Assembly: GCA_012800625.1 (NCBI GenBank)
Contig: JAAZIY010000021.1
Span: 1 to 5,626 of the forward strand
Length of the DNA: 5,626 bases
DNA from: Lentisphaerota bacterium
GTDB lineage: Bacteria; Verrucomicrobiota; Lentisphaeria; Oligosphaerales; Oligosphaeraceae
Direction of reading: 5' to 3'
The translations under genes and the position numbers were made by a program. Shown in pieces: positions 1 to 5,626 of this stretch. The notes beneath the pieces were generated by a model. It saw only the letters and a list, made by a program, of their open reading frames with translations. It ran no database searches and was not told the origin of the DNA. Position 1 is the stretch's first letter; every line of letters starts with the position of its first letter.

Positions 1-1194
1 AGTGATGCTGCTGCTGCTCACAGTAGGCGCCAGGGCGGCAACTACGCCTAGCTGGAAGATAATTGCCACGGCGCGGATTTTATCGATGTCGGTATCGCCC
101 ACCTGGTTGGCAATAAGCACCAGCATGGCTATGCTCATGCATATGCATATGGTTAGAGCGCGAATAATAAACTTGGGGTTGCCAAAGATTTTACTGCGTA
201 TTTCGGCCACGAAAACAGGGTTGCGCAGCCTGCCTATGGGTTTTTTGCGGCGCAGGGGGTCTATCAAATAAAATGGCCAGCCCAGTTTGCGTTTGAGCAT
301 GGTCTTGGTATCCACGTAGGTGCTCACTGTGGCGCTGCGGCGCAGATTGGGCGGCGCAAAAATATATTTGGCAAAGACCGCAAAAAAGACCGCGGCCAAG
401 ACAATCATGCTAATGATGAAAAAGCTGAAAACCTGGTCGGCGGAGGCGCCGATAATGCCGATTTCGTAGCTTTCGGCGAACTGCAGGGCAAAAAGCGCTT
501 CGTATGGGCTGAGGGCGCGCAGCTTCAGAAAAACTGCCTGCAATTCTGGAATTTTGAGTAACACCGATGGCAGCCAGGTAGCGCCGGCCAGGAAGATAAT
601 GCCGATGTAGGTGGCCAGCAGTGCGGCATAACTGCGCCGGCAAAGCGAGCTGACCGCCAGACCAAAGAGTCCATACACCAGGGTTGAAAGGGCGACCACG
701 CTGAGCGCCTTGCCCAGCGCCGCCAGGCTAATGCCGCCGCTAAGCGCACAAATGGCCGTGATCGGTATGGTCACGCAAAACAAGACCAGGGAGATGCCCA
801 GCGTGCCAATCAGCTTGCCGGCCAGGATTTCACCGGGGCTAAGCAGGCAGGTTTGCAGCATCACAAAGGTGCCGCGCTCGCGCTCCGAAGTGATGGCGCT
901 GGCGGTGAACCCGGCGGTCAGCAGAATCATGAAGGTAAGCTCGGCCCCCAAAAAAATGGTAAACAGCTCATTGCTGTTGGCCTCCGAGAAGATACCGCTG
1001 CGCGGCCAGAGGAAAAACAGAATCAGCCCCAGGCAGATACTGGTGAAGGCGGCGGCAAAAACCACCTTGCTATTGCGAGCAGCAGTGCTGAACTCGCGGC
1101 GCAGGATGGGATTGCTGAAGAGCCTGGCGAAAAAATTGCTTTTGCTAGTCGAGTCGGCTTTCATATTCTGTGATTGCTGCTGTTGGCTGGGCAT
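1..1194 (-). CDS. ABC-2 type transporter permease, 3' end cut off by window edge
   Basis: This is the membrane subunit that would pair with the ATPase encoded just before it. The frame stays open from the ATG at 1194 to base 1 (398 codons) with no stop, so the C-terminus lies outside the window. Hydrophobic spans are visible near residues 44-63, 77-101, 127-152, 159-184, 190-213, 254-279, 342-362 and 373-398. After the second span comes SERERGTFVMLQTCLLSP (103-120) followed by GEILAGKL, the cytoplasmic coupling motif typical of ABC-2 permeases. The start of the protein (NPILRREF, 28-35) recurs as NPVFVAEI (325-332), and the last visible residues align with those just before SERERGT, so the protein looks like two fused permease modules. 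The start is uncertain: ATG 1194 gives a Q-rich leader (MPSQQQQSQN), and in-frame ATG 1164 removes it. Neither has a Shine-Dalgarno sequence. The gap to the ATPase stop is 32 bp, which suggests cotranscription. The family call is firm; the substrate is unknown. Confidence 0.9.
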   Translation of the reverse strand, partial: MPSQQQQSQNMKADSTSKSNFFARLFSNPILRREFSTAARNSKVVFAAAFTSICLGLILFFLWPRSGIFSEANSNELFTIFLGAELTFMILLTAGFTASAITSERERGTFVMLQTCLLSPGEILAGKLIGTLGISLVLFCVTIPITAICALSGGISLAALGKALSVVALSTLVYGLFGLAVSSLCRRSYAALLATYIGIIFLAGATWLPSVLLKIPELQAVFLKLRALSPYEALFALQFAESYEIGIIGASADQVFSFFIISMIVLAAVFFAVFAKYIFAPPNLRRSATVSTYVDTKTMLKRKLGWPFYLIDPLRRKKPIGRLRNPVFVAEIRSKIFGNPKFIIRALTICICMSIAMLVLIANQVGDTDIDKIRAVAIIFQLGVVAALAPTVSSSSIT

Positions 1195-1226
1195 GGCTGT
1201 GGTGTAGGGAAATGGCGGGGGCTGCT

Positions 1227-2153
1227 TCAAGCGCTTTGATGAGTAACCGAGAGGAAGACCTGCTCGAGATCGGCCTGCTCCTCTTTGATCTCGATGATGC
1301 GCACCTCTGCGGCACAGAGCTGCTGCACCAGTTCGGGTATTTTGCTGCGCAGCCCATTAAAGGTGAAATGCAGCTCGTTGGCAGTGCCATGCAGTTGCTG
1401 CACCTCGGTAAAACTCTCGCAGACCGCTTTGGCCACTGCGGAGTCGGAGTCCAAAATCAGCGTCAGCTTTAGATTCTCCTTCACCTTTTGGCTGACTTCC
1501 TCGACCGAGCCGAAGGCCAGCATCTTGCCTTTTTCCAGGATGCCGATGAGGTCGCAGACTCCGGCGAGTTCCGGCAGTATGTGCGAGGAGAGCATGATGG
1601 TCTTGCCCAGGTCTCTGAGCCGCAAGATGGTTTTACGCATTTCAATGCGTGCGTATGGGTCTAGGCCGGAGGCCGGCTCATCGAGTATGAGTACTTCCGG
1701 ATCATGCAGCAGTGTTTTTGCCATGCCGATGCGTTGTGTCATGCCTTTGGAGAGCGATGCGACCTGGTAATCAATCATCTGCTGCGAGCGGGTAAGCTCG
1801 AGCACAGAGCGTATGCGGCTTTCGCGCTGGCGCTTCGGTATATGATAGGCGGCGCAGAAAAAATCAAGGTATTCCCACACGCTCATCTGCTCGTAAACTC
1901 CGAAATTGTCCGGCATATAGCCGACTATCCTCTTGATCTGACTGGCATTTTCCGGGCTGACTTCGATGCCGTTGATAAATGCACGCCCCTCACTGGGCTT
2001 GTAAAGACTGCACAAAAGCTTGATGGTAGTAGTCTTGCCGGCACCGTTGGGGCCAATGTAACCGAAAATCTTGCCCTTGGGTATATGCATGGTCAGGCCG
2101 TGCAGGCCGCGCCCGGCGCCAAAGTCTCTGCTTAAATTCTCAGTCTTAATCAT
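1227..2153 (-). CDS. ABC-2 type transporter ATP-binding protein (CcmA-like)
   Basis: This cytoplasmic ATPase (308 aa) should power the adjacent permease, two copies of the nucleotide-binding domain being needed per transporter. Visible motifs are Walker A GPNGAGKTT (34-42), signature LSKGM (134-138, the usual variant of LSGGQ in this group), Walker B VLILDEP (154-160), D-loop SGLD (162-165) and the H-loop histidine H191. At the Q-loop position the sequence is GYMPDNFGVYEQM (78-90): an aspartate, D82, takes the place of the usual glutamine. I recall this P-D/E-x-F-G-V/L-Y form from related ABC-2 exporters. Residues from about 225 form the extra C-terminal region ending in DLEQVFLSVT, common in drug- or polymer-export ATPases of this type. 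Length is normal for the family. The start at 2153 is supported by GAGG five bases upstream, the only clear ribosome binding site in the window. The gene lies 120 bp after the 811-residue gene and 32 bp before the permease. Confidence 0.95.
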   Translation of the reverse strand: MIKTENLSRDFGAGRGLHGLTMHIPKGKIFGYIGPNGAGKTTTIKLLCSLYKPSEGRAFINGIEVSPENASQIKRIVGYMPDNFGVYEQMSVWEYLDFFCAAYHIPKRQRESRIRSVLELTRSQQMIDYQVASLSKGMTQRIGMAKTLLHDPEVLILDEPASGLDPYARIEMRKTILRLRDLGKTIMLSSHILPELAGVCDLIGILEKGKMLAFGSVEEVSQKVKENLKLTLILDSDSAVAKAVCESFTEVQQLHGTANELHFTFNGLRSKIPELVQQLCAAEVRIIEIKEEQADLEQVFLSVTHQSA

Positions 2154-2158
2154 GAATG

Positions 2159-2162
2159 CCTC
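2159..2162 (-). promoter_or_regulatory. Ribosome binding site of the ABC ATPase gene
   Basis: On the minus strand GAGG is followed by the five-base spacer CATTC and then the ATG at 2153. It fixes the ATPase start and is the only convincing Shine-Dalgarno sequence among the four genes here. Confidence 0.65.
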
Positions 2163-2183
2163 GAAAATTTTCAGTTTTGTACG

Positions 2184-2265
2184 CTAAGATAAACCCCATC
2201 CAAAATGATGGCCTGGCAGGAATTTGGACACGAAGACACACGAAGCTGCACTAAGGCGCACAAAG
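2184..2265 (+). repeat. Dispersed intergenic repeat, copy A, with four CACNAAG units at 10-bp spacing
   Basis: The spacer between the 811-residue gene and the ATPase gene holds CACGAAG at 2229 and 2239, CACTAAG at 2249 and CACAAAG at 2259, each starting exactly 10 bp after the last. The block 2223-2245 matches the reverse complement of 5419-5441 at 22 of 23 positions. The left part, 2184-2205 (CTAAG, then CCCCATCCAAAA), matches 5456-5477 at 18 of 22 positions in the same orientation. Within the copy, TCCAAA (2199-2204) and TTTGGA (2223-2228) form an inverted pair that would fold in the ATPase leader transcript. The array begins nine bases after the end of the preceding coding sequence. No protein signal is seen in it. 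Confidence 0.8.
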
Positions 2266-2273
2266 ACTCAGCC

Positions 2274-4709
2274 TTAGGGCTGTTCCAGCCTCTCTGCCTC
2301 TGCCTGCTCTTTGGCTTTATGAGCCAGCATCTGCAGTTTACAGGAAATGATTCTCCAGTTATTGACCCTTTGAGAAAGCGCATTGTCGCCATTTCCCTTG
2401 TAATGCAGGCTGATGAGGGCACGGATTTTATTTTCCCTTGGGTCCAGAACCGTTGTTTTGGGTTTGAAGTAGAAGCTCAGTCCTTCCTTTTTATCGGCCT
2501 CGAGCGGTTTTTTCTGCTGGTCCAGCAGCTGCACATCGAAGCTGGCTCTGCCGCCGGGGTTGCTGATATCCAGTTCGATTTTAATTTCTTCGGCTTCAAG
2601 GCCTGCGAGCTGCGGGTGCAGGTCAAAGTCCAGGGCATATGGCAGGCTAGTGCCGGCTTGCAGCATAATGTCTTGGAACTGGCCATTGCGGTAATGCTGT
2701 CTCAACAAAGACCTGGGCGGTATGCTCAGCTTGAAAAGCTCCGGGGGTATCAGGCAGTTCTCTTCAGCGAGGCATATTTGCAGGGGGACGAACTCCAAAT
2801 GATAGTCGTATTCGGAGAAATCGTGTTTGCCATCCTTGATGTGCAGCAGCCCGCTTTCTCTGGAACTGCGGTTTGCCAGCAGGCAAAGCGCGGGTGCCGG
2901 CAGGTTGAGCGAGCGGATGTAGCCGCTGACTGCCAGGTAGAGCAGGTCGGCCTCCATGCCTTCAAAACGCGTTTCACTGCTGGCCACAGCACGGTTGAAT
3001 TGCAGCGCGACGATGTCTGAGGGCAGCAGCATAATCGCTCTTTGTGCGTCTTGCAGATGCTCTGGAGCCTGCCAGGCTTCGAGCTGCATACCTTGCGCAG
3101 TGAGCAGCAGCCGGGGCAACTCAGCCTGGTCCAAGCCATGATTCTTGCTGCGCAGCGACCAGTTTAGGCTGCGTGGCCTGTACTGCTGCAAGGCGATGCG
3201 CTCCAGGCTGATGTTTTTCCAGTCGCTGGTGATATGCAGCGGCGAGGCGGCAATCGCCGTAGCGCCATCATGTTCGAAACTGCGGCTAGGCGGAGCCAGA
3301 AAAAAGTCCAGGGCGGAGCCGCGCAGGTCGGGTCGGCAATCGACTTTGGCAAAAAGATTACCGTTTCCGCTGCTGGCTCCCTGGTTGCCGTCCCACAGTG
3401 TAGTGGTTACTGCGGTGAAGCTGCGCTGCGGCTGGTCTACTGCGATTCGGCTGGCCTTGAGAAAGATACCCAGGGTATAGAGCAGGCCAAAGAGGCATAA
3501 TACCAGCCAGCCCAAGGCGGCTTTTTTGTAATGAAAGAAGATACTCAGGATAACTATTGCGCAGAGGAAATACAGCAAAAAGATGCGCAGTATCACCTTG
3601 ACTGAAGGTATTTCATAGCCTTGCAGTTGCTGCAGGGTCTCGTTTAGCCTGGCCCTGCTATCAGGACGCATATTCACAGGCAGATAATTGCTGTAGCTGA
3701 GCAGTGTATTCCAGACTTCGCGCAGCAGCTCCTGGTCGGCCCGGCTAGCTATAAAGGGGTCAAAACACAGCCCTATGCTCTGGCCCAGCCCTTTTTGGCT
3801 GATGCAGAGCAGCGCTCGCTCTTGCGTGCGCATGATGACCTGGCTCTGCTCCGGCTCCAGCACTTCCAGGAAATCGTGTTTCAGCGGCGGCAGCAAGTCG
3901 CCGTTTTGGTCTCGGCTTGGGGCTTGCTCGGCCTCTTTTAGATTAAATGCCTGGCGCAGTTCGGCCATGCCTTCGCTTTGTCTGATGCAGCCGGGATAAT
4001 AGGGCAGCAGTTCCTCAAGCTCGGTGCCCAGCAGTTTGAAAGGCAGCTCTGCATGACAGAGGATGATGCTGCCGCCCTGGCGTACATAATCGAGTATGGC
4101 AAGCTTTTGCAAGCTGTTGTAGCGCTGCAAGTCAGGCTGATAAAGCAGCAAGAGGTCATATATGGCCAGGGCGCTGTAGTGCTCGGGAACATTCTTATGA
4201 CGTACCACCGAGAAAACCAGGCGTTGAGACAGCTGTTGCGCCTTGGCTATCTCACTGTAGCCAGACAGGCTCTCGCCGTCGTTCAAAAGTGCTATATGCA
4301 TGCGCCGCTCATGGTTGGGACGAATGAGTATGTCGTTCTTGTCGACGCGCTGATTGTGCTGTATAAGCGAAATAATGTAGCGCTCAGCATCGCCAATATG
4401 AACCAGGCTGCGCCCCTCGAGACGGCTTTTGGGGCCTACAAGTATGCGGCTGCTGTAGATAGCGTCTCGGGAGCCTACGTCAGGCTCCAACTGCAAAGTA
4501 ACAGTGATGGACTCCGGCTCGGGATTAACTATGGCCCAGTGCAAATAAGCTGCCGAGTCGCTGAAACGAGCCATGCTCGAACCCTGGCTGAGCGTGGCAG
4601 ACTGAAGACGGGGCGCGGAAAAAACCTGCGGGGCTAAAAATAAAAATATGCCGTAAAAAAAAAGCCGGCGCAGAAAAGTGGTCTTGCTCATAAGATGTAG
4701 TGAATGCAT
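2274..4709 (-). CDS. Large two-pass envelope protein with GATase1-like domain, ABC-2 exporter partner
   Basis: I do not recognise a named family for the whole protein (811 aa). Residues 1-32 are a signal peptide: basic RR at 14-15, hydrophobic core 16-28, likely cleavage near VFS/A at 31-32. A beta-rich stretch follows (about 35-135). Residues 137-340 then read like a class I glutamine-amidotransferase-like fold of the kind seen in GldG-type transporter auxiliary proteins, with LLLLYQPDL (185-193), DYVRQGGSIILCHA (207-220) and DPF (317-319). I see no catalytic elbow, so it is probably a binding or structural domain. Two membrane spans lie at 370-392 and 397-417. The basic turn HYKK (393-396) should be cytoplasmic, placing both large domains in the periplasm. 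The C-terminal 390 residues are beta-rich, with an Ig-like stretch at about 705-775 and a charged tail. A second in-frame ATG (codon 7, position 4691) would also give a good signal peptide; neither start has a Shine-Dalgarno sequence. Its own promoter lies just upstream, and the ABC ATPase and permease follow, so a role in that exporter is inferred. Confidence 0.87.
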   Translation of the reverse strand: MHSLHLMSKTTFLRRLFFYGIFLFLAPQVFSAPRLQSATLSQGSSMARFSDSAAYLHWAIVNPEPESITVTLQLEPDVGSRDAIYSSRILVGPKSRLEGRSLVHIGDAERYIISLIQHNQRVDKNDILIRPNHERRMHIALLNDGESLSGYSEIAKAQQLSQRLVFSVVRHKNVPEHYSALAIYDLLLLYQPDLQRYNSLQKLAILDYVRQGGSIILCHAELPFKLLGTELEELLPYYPGCIRQSEGMAELRQAFNLKEAEQAPSRDQNGDLLPPLKHDFLEVLEPEQSQVIMRTQERALLCISQKGLGQSIGLCFDPFIASRADQELLREVWNTLLSYSNYLPVNMRPDSRARLNETLQQLQGYEIPSVKVILRIFLLYFLCAIVILSIFFHYKKAALGWLVLCLFGLLYTLGIFLKASRIAVDQPQRSFTAVTTTLWDGNQGASSGNGNLFAKVDCRPDLRGSALDFFLAPPSRSFEHDGATAIAASPLHITSDWKNISLERIALQQYRPRSLNWSLRSKNHGLDQAELPRLLLTAQGMQLEAWQAPEHLQDAQRAIMLLPSDIVALQFNRAVASSETRFEGMEADLLYLAVSGYIRSLNLPAPALCLLANRSSRESGLLHIKDGKHDFSEYDYHLEFVPLQICLAEENCLIPPELFKLSIPPRSLLRQHYRNGQFQDIMLQAGTSLPYALDFDLHPQLAGLEAEEIKIELDISNPGGRASFDVQLLDQQKKPLEADKKEGLSFYFKPKTTVLDPRENKIRALISLHYKGNGDNALSQRVNNWRIISCKLQMLAHKAKEQAEAERLEQP

Positions 4710-4730
4710 GAATGAAACAACGAAAAGTTC

Positions 4731-4759
4731 ACTATATTACCAAAAACGGGACTTTGCAA
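4731..4759 (-). promoter_or_regulatory. Predicted sigma70-type promoter for the exporter block
   Basis: On the minus strand TTGCAA (4759-4754, four of six matches to the -35 consensus) is followed after exactly 17 bp by TATAGT (4736-4731, five of six matches to the -10 consensus). Transcription would start near 4724, about 15 bases before the ATG at 4709 and 33 before the alternative ATG at 4691. The position between trmB and the 811-residue gene suggests that the transporter genes can be expressed without trmB. Confidence 0.5.
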
Positions 4760-4798
4760 CCCGAAATGTGGAAAGCTGTGCTGAACCCAGGGGGAGCA

Positions 4799-4815
4799 CA
4801 CAAAGGCACACTAAA
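4799..4815 (+). repeat. Two CACNAAG-type units, 10 bp apart, abutting the trmB stop
   Basis: CACAAAG at 4799 and CACTAAA at 4809 keep the same 10-bp spacing as the longer arrays elsewhere in this window. The second unit ends directly against the trmB stop codon (4818-4816). Seen alone this would be too short to call; it is listed because both neighbouring spacers carry the same motif in the same register. Confidence 0.5.
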
Positions 4816-5397
4816 TCAAGACTGGGTTGAGACGAGTTTTCGGCTGAGATGTCGCACCGGCATGCCGCGGGCCTGCCATTGCCGCTCGAAATCCGACTTC
4901 AGATCGCTGATGTCTTCAATGCCCTCCGGACAGTCCACCAGGTTGGGAAAACGGCTCAGTATTTTCAGCCAGTCTTCGAAGTATGGCTGATGGTCGGTGG
5001 AGAGGTGGAGTATGGCGCCGGGTTTGAGGATGCGCTGCAGGCGGCTGATGAAATCAGTGCAGACCAGTCGCTTGATGCGATGATGCCGCTTTGGCCAGGG
5101 GTCTGGGCAGAGTAGGTGCAGGCGGTCAATGCACTGTGGCGGCAGCTGGAATGAAGCCAGGGCCAGATTCGAGGCGCGCAGAAGCAAGAGGTTTGACAGC
5201 CCAAGACGCTCGCGCTTGCGTTGCAGTGAGGCCAGCCGGCCCATCATCAGGTCGCTAGCCAGCAGCAGGCGCTGCGGGTAGCGCTGCGCCAGCTGCAAGC
5301 TGAAGCTGCCTTTGCCGCAGCCCATGTCGAGTTCGACGTATTGTCCCGCGCCGGCCGGTGGCTGAAAAACATAATATGTATTGGTGAGTATGTGCAT
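4816..5397 (-). CDS. trmB: tRNA (guanine-N7-)-methyltransferase
   Basis: TrmB transfers a methyl group from S-adenosylmethionine to N7 of G46 in the tRNA variable loop. This 193-residue protein shows the family marks in order: SAM-binding motif VELDMGCGKGSF (21-32), acidic residue D49 after strand 2, the hallmark PDPWPK (98-103) with the basic RHHRIKRL (104-111), STDHQPYFEDW (133-143), and the C-terminal SDFERQW (168-174, normally T-x-F-E). It is slightly shorter than the roughly 210-240 residues I know for the family, the deficit being at the N-terminus, which starts only 20 residues before motif I. An in-frame TAA three codons before the ATG rules out an upstream extension, and no other methionine precedes M25, so the start is fixed. 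No Shine-Dalgarno sequence is visible. It is a single-domain soluble housekeeping enzyme; its nearness to the exporter genes is probably incidental, given the 106-bp gap and the separate promoter. Confidence 0.94.
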   Translation of the reverse strand: MHILTNTYYVFQPPAGAGQYVELDMGCGKGSFSLQLAQRYPQRLLLASDLMMGRLASLQRKRERLGLSNLLLLRASNLALASFQLPPQCIDRLHLLCPDPWPKRHHRIKRLVCTDFISRLQRILKPGAILHLSTDHQPYFEDWLKILSRFPNLVDCPEGIEDISDLKSDFERQWQARGMPVRHLSRKLVSTQS

Positions 5398-5408
5398 GAC
5401 GAATTAAG

Positions 5409-5479
5409 CTTAGTGTACCTTCGTGTGTCTTAGTGTCCAAAAAGCCATTGAACCACTAAGGCACACCCCGTCCAAAAAG
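5409..5479 (-). repeat. Dispersed intergenic repeat, copy B, upstream of trmB
   Basis: Read on the minus strand, CACTAAG (5435-5429), CACGAAG (5425-5419) and CACTAAG (5415-5409) follow each other at exactly 10-bp steps. The array is joined to TTTGG, making the 23-base block 5441-5419 that differs from 2223-2245 at a single base. On the plus strand a further CACTAAG (5454-5460) and CACACCC (5464-5470) continue in the opposite direction, and GTCCAAAAAG occurs twice (5435-5444 and 5470-5479). The element therefore has an inverted, head-to-head layout. It occupies the leader and probable promoter region of trmB. Confidence 0.8.
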
Positions 5480-5506
5480 GTCATAACGCCGAAAGGCCCT
5501 TAGTGG
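5453..5506. repeat. Perfect 9-bp inverted repeat
   Basis: CCACTAAGG at 5453-5461 and CCTTAGTGG at 5498-5506 are exact reverse complements separated by 36 bases. The arms contain the same CACTAAG heptamer that makes up the 10-bp arrays. The right arm overlaps the first hairpin of the next element by two bases, linking copy B to the hairpin chain. Confidence 0.7.
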
Positions 5507-5612
5507 CGCCCCTACAGGGCGCCGGATTCGGGGGGGGCCATTACCCAGGGTGGCGCTCGGCTCCTACGGAGCCTCGCTTACCCTGGGCTGTATTAGGTTG
5601 CCCCTTCGGGGC
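5505..5612. repeat. Multi-hairpin REP/BIME-like intergenic element
   Basis: Three stem-loops follow each other. The first is GGCGCCC/GGGCGCC (5505-5511 with 5517-5523, loop CTACA). After a run of eight G (5530-5537) comes an outer stem CCCAGGGT/ACCCTGGG (5544-5551 with 5580-5587), enclosing GCG/CGC (5553-5555 with 5575-5577) and a tip GGCTCC/GGAGCC (5559-5564 with 5568-5573, loop TAC). The third is GCCCC/GGGGC (5600-5604 with 5608-5612, loop TTC). There is no coding signal. From memory, elements built of a CCCAGGG/CCCTGGG stem plus a GCCCCTTCGGGGC hairpin occur as dispersed non-coding repeats in many environmental bacteria; I could not check this. None of the stems is followed by a T-run, so a simple terminator is less likely. 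Positions 5613-5626 show nothing recognisable. Confidence 0.7.
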
Positions 5613-5626
5613 ACCAAATGGACTGA

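Noticed and set aside
137..151. Palindromes ATGCATATGCAT and CATATGCATATG, as a regulatory site
   Set aside because: They lie inside the permease coding frame and encode an Ile-Cys-Ile-Cys stretch of a membrane span; nothing suggests a second role.
853..1173. Plus-strand open frame of about 106 codons opposite the permease
   Set aside because: It is low-complexity, has no recognisable motif or ribosome binding site, and lies antisense to a convincing membrane-protein frame.
2170..2203. Promoter before the ABC ATPase (TTGGAT, 16 bp, TACAAA on the minus strand)
   Set aside because: Only three and four of six consensus matches; readthrough from the promoter at 4731-4759 is enough to explain expression.
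2229..2265. CRISPR-like array
   Set aside because: Units are seven bases at 10-bp spacing with three-base linkers, far too short for repeat-spacer structure, and no cas genes are present.
2205..3020. Plus-strand open frame of 271 codons opposite the 811-residue gene
   Set aside because: The minus-strand frame is three times longer, has a signal peptide and membrane spans, and explains the region. The plus-strand frame starts inside the intergenic repeat and shows no domain.
4777..4800. Hairpin TGTGCT/AGCACA with 12-base loop downstream of trmB, as a terminator
   Set aside because: The stem is only 6 bp, the loop is long, and no T-run follows on the minus strand.
5530..5537. Run of eight G as a phase-variable tract
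   Set aside because: It is non-coding, not in a promoter spacer that I can identify, and lies inside a structured repeat.

Overview
The window is a single-direction gene block: four protein genes, all on the minus strand, read from right to left. In order of transcription they are trmB (tRNA m7G46 methyltransferase), a large two-pass envelope protein of 811 residues, an ABC-2 type transporter ATPase, and an ABC-2 permease that runs off the left edge of the window. The permease has no stop inside the window; it is an open frame of about 398 codons that is readable only by translating the complement of positions 1194 to 1. No RNA genes, CRISPR arrays, integrases or transposase genes were seen.

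The three left-hand genes look like one export system. The ATPase has all the nucleotide-binding motifs of the CcmA/ABC-2 group. The permease has the family's conserved cytoplasmic motif (SERERGT) and appears to be a tandem duplication of one permease module. The 811-residue protein has a signal peptide, a degenerate glutamine-amidotransferase-like domain and two central membrane spans, with both large domains predicted outside the cytoplasmic membrane. This recalls the GldG-type or 'ABC transporter auxiliary' proteins found with ABC-2 exporters, but with another architecture. The substrate cannot be told from the sequence. A good sigma70-type promoter (TTGCAA, 17 bp, TATAGT) sits just before the 811-residue gene, so the transporter block can probably be transcribed separately from trmB.

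The intergenic DNA is the most unusual part. All three larger spacers carry degenerate CACNAAG heptamers spaced exactly 10 bp apart: four units at 2229-2265, two at 4799-4815 and three at 5409-5435. The first and third arrays share a 23-base block with one mismatch, in opposite orientations, so they are copies of one dispersed element. The right end (about 5453-5612) is a chain of perfect or near-perfect hairpins that looks like a REP/BIME-type non-coding repeat.

The organism is probably a Gram-negative bacterium with moderate GC content. The periplasmic protein design, the scarcity of Shine-Dalgarno sequences (clear in only one of four genes) and the style of the intergenic repeats make me think of the PVC group (Lentisphaerota, Verrucomicrobiota, Planctomycetota) or a similar environmental lineage. 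This is a weak inference from style, not from a marker gene.
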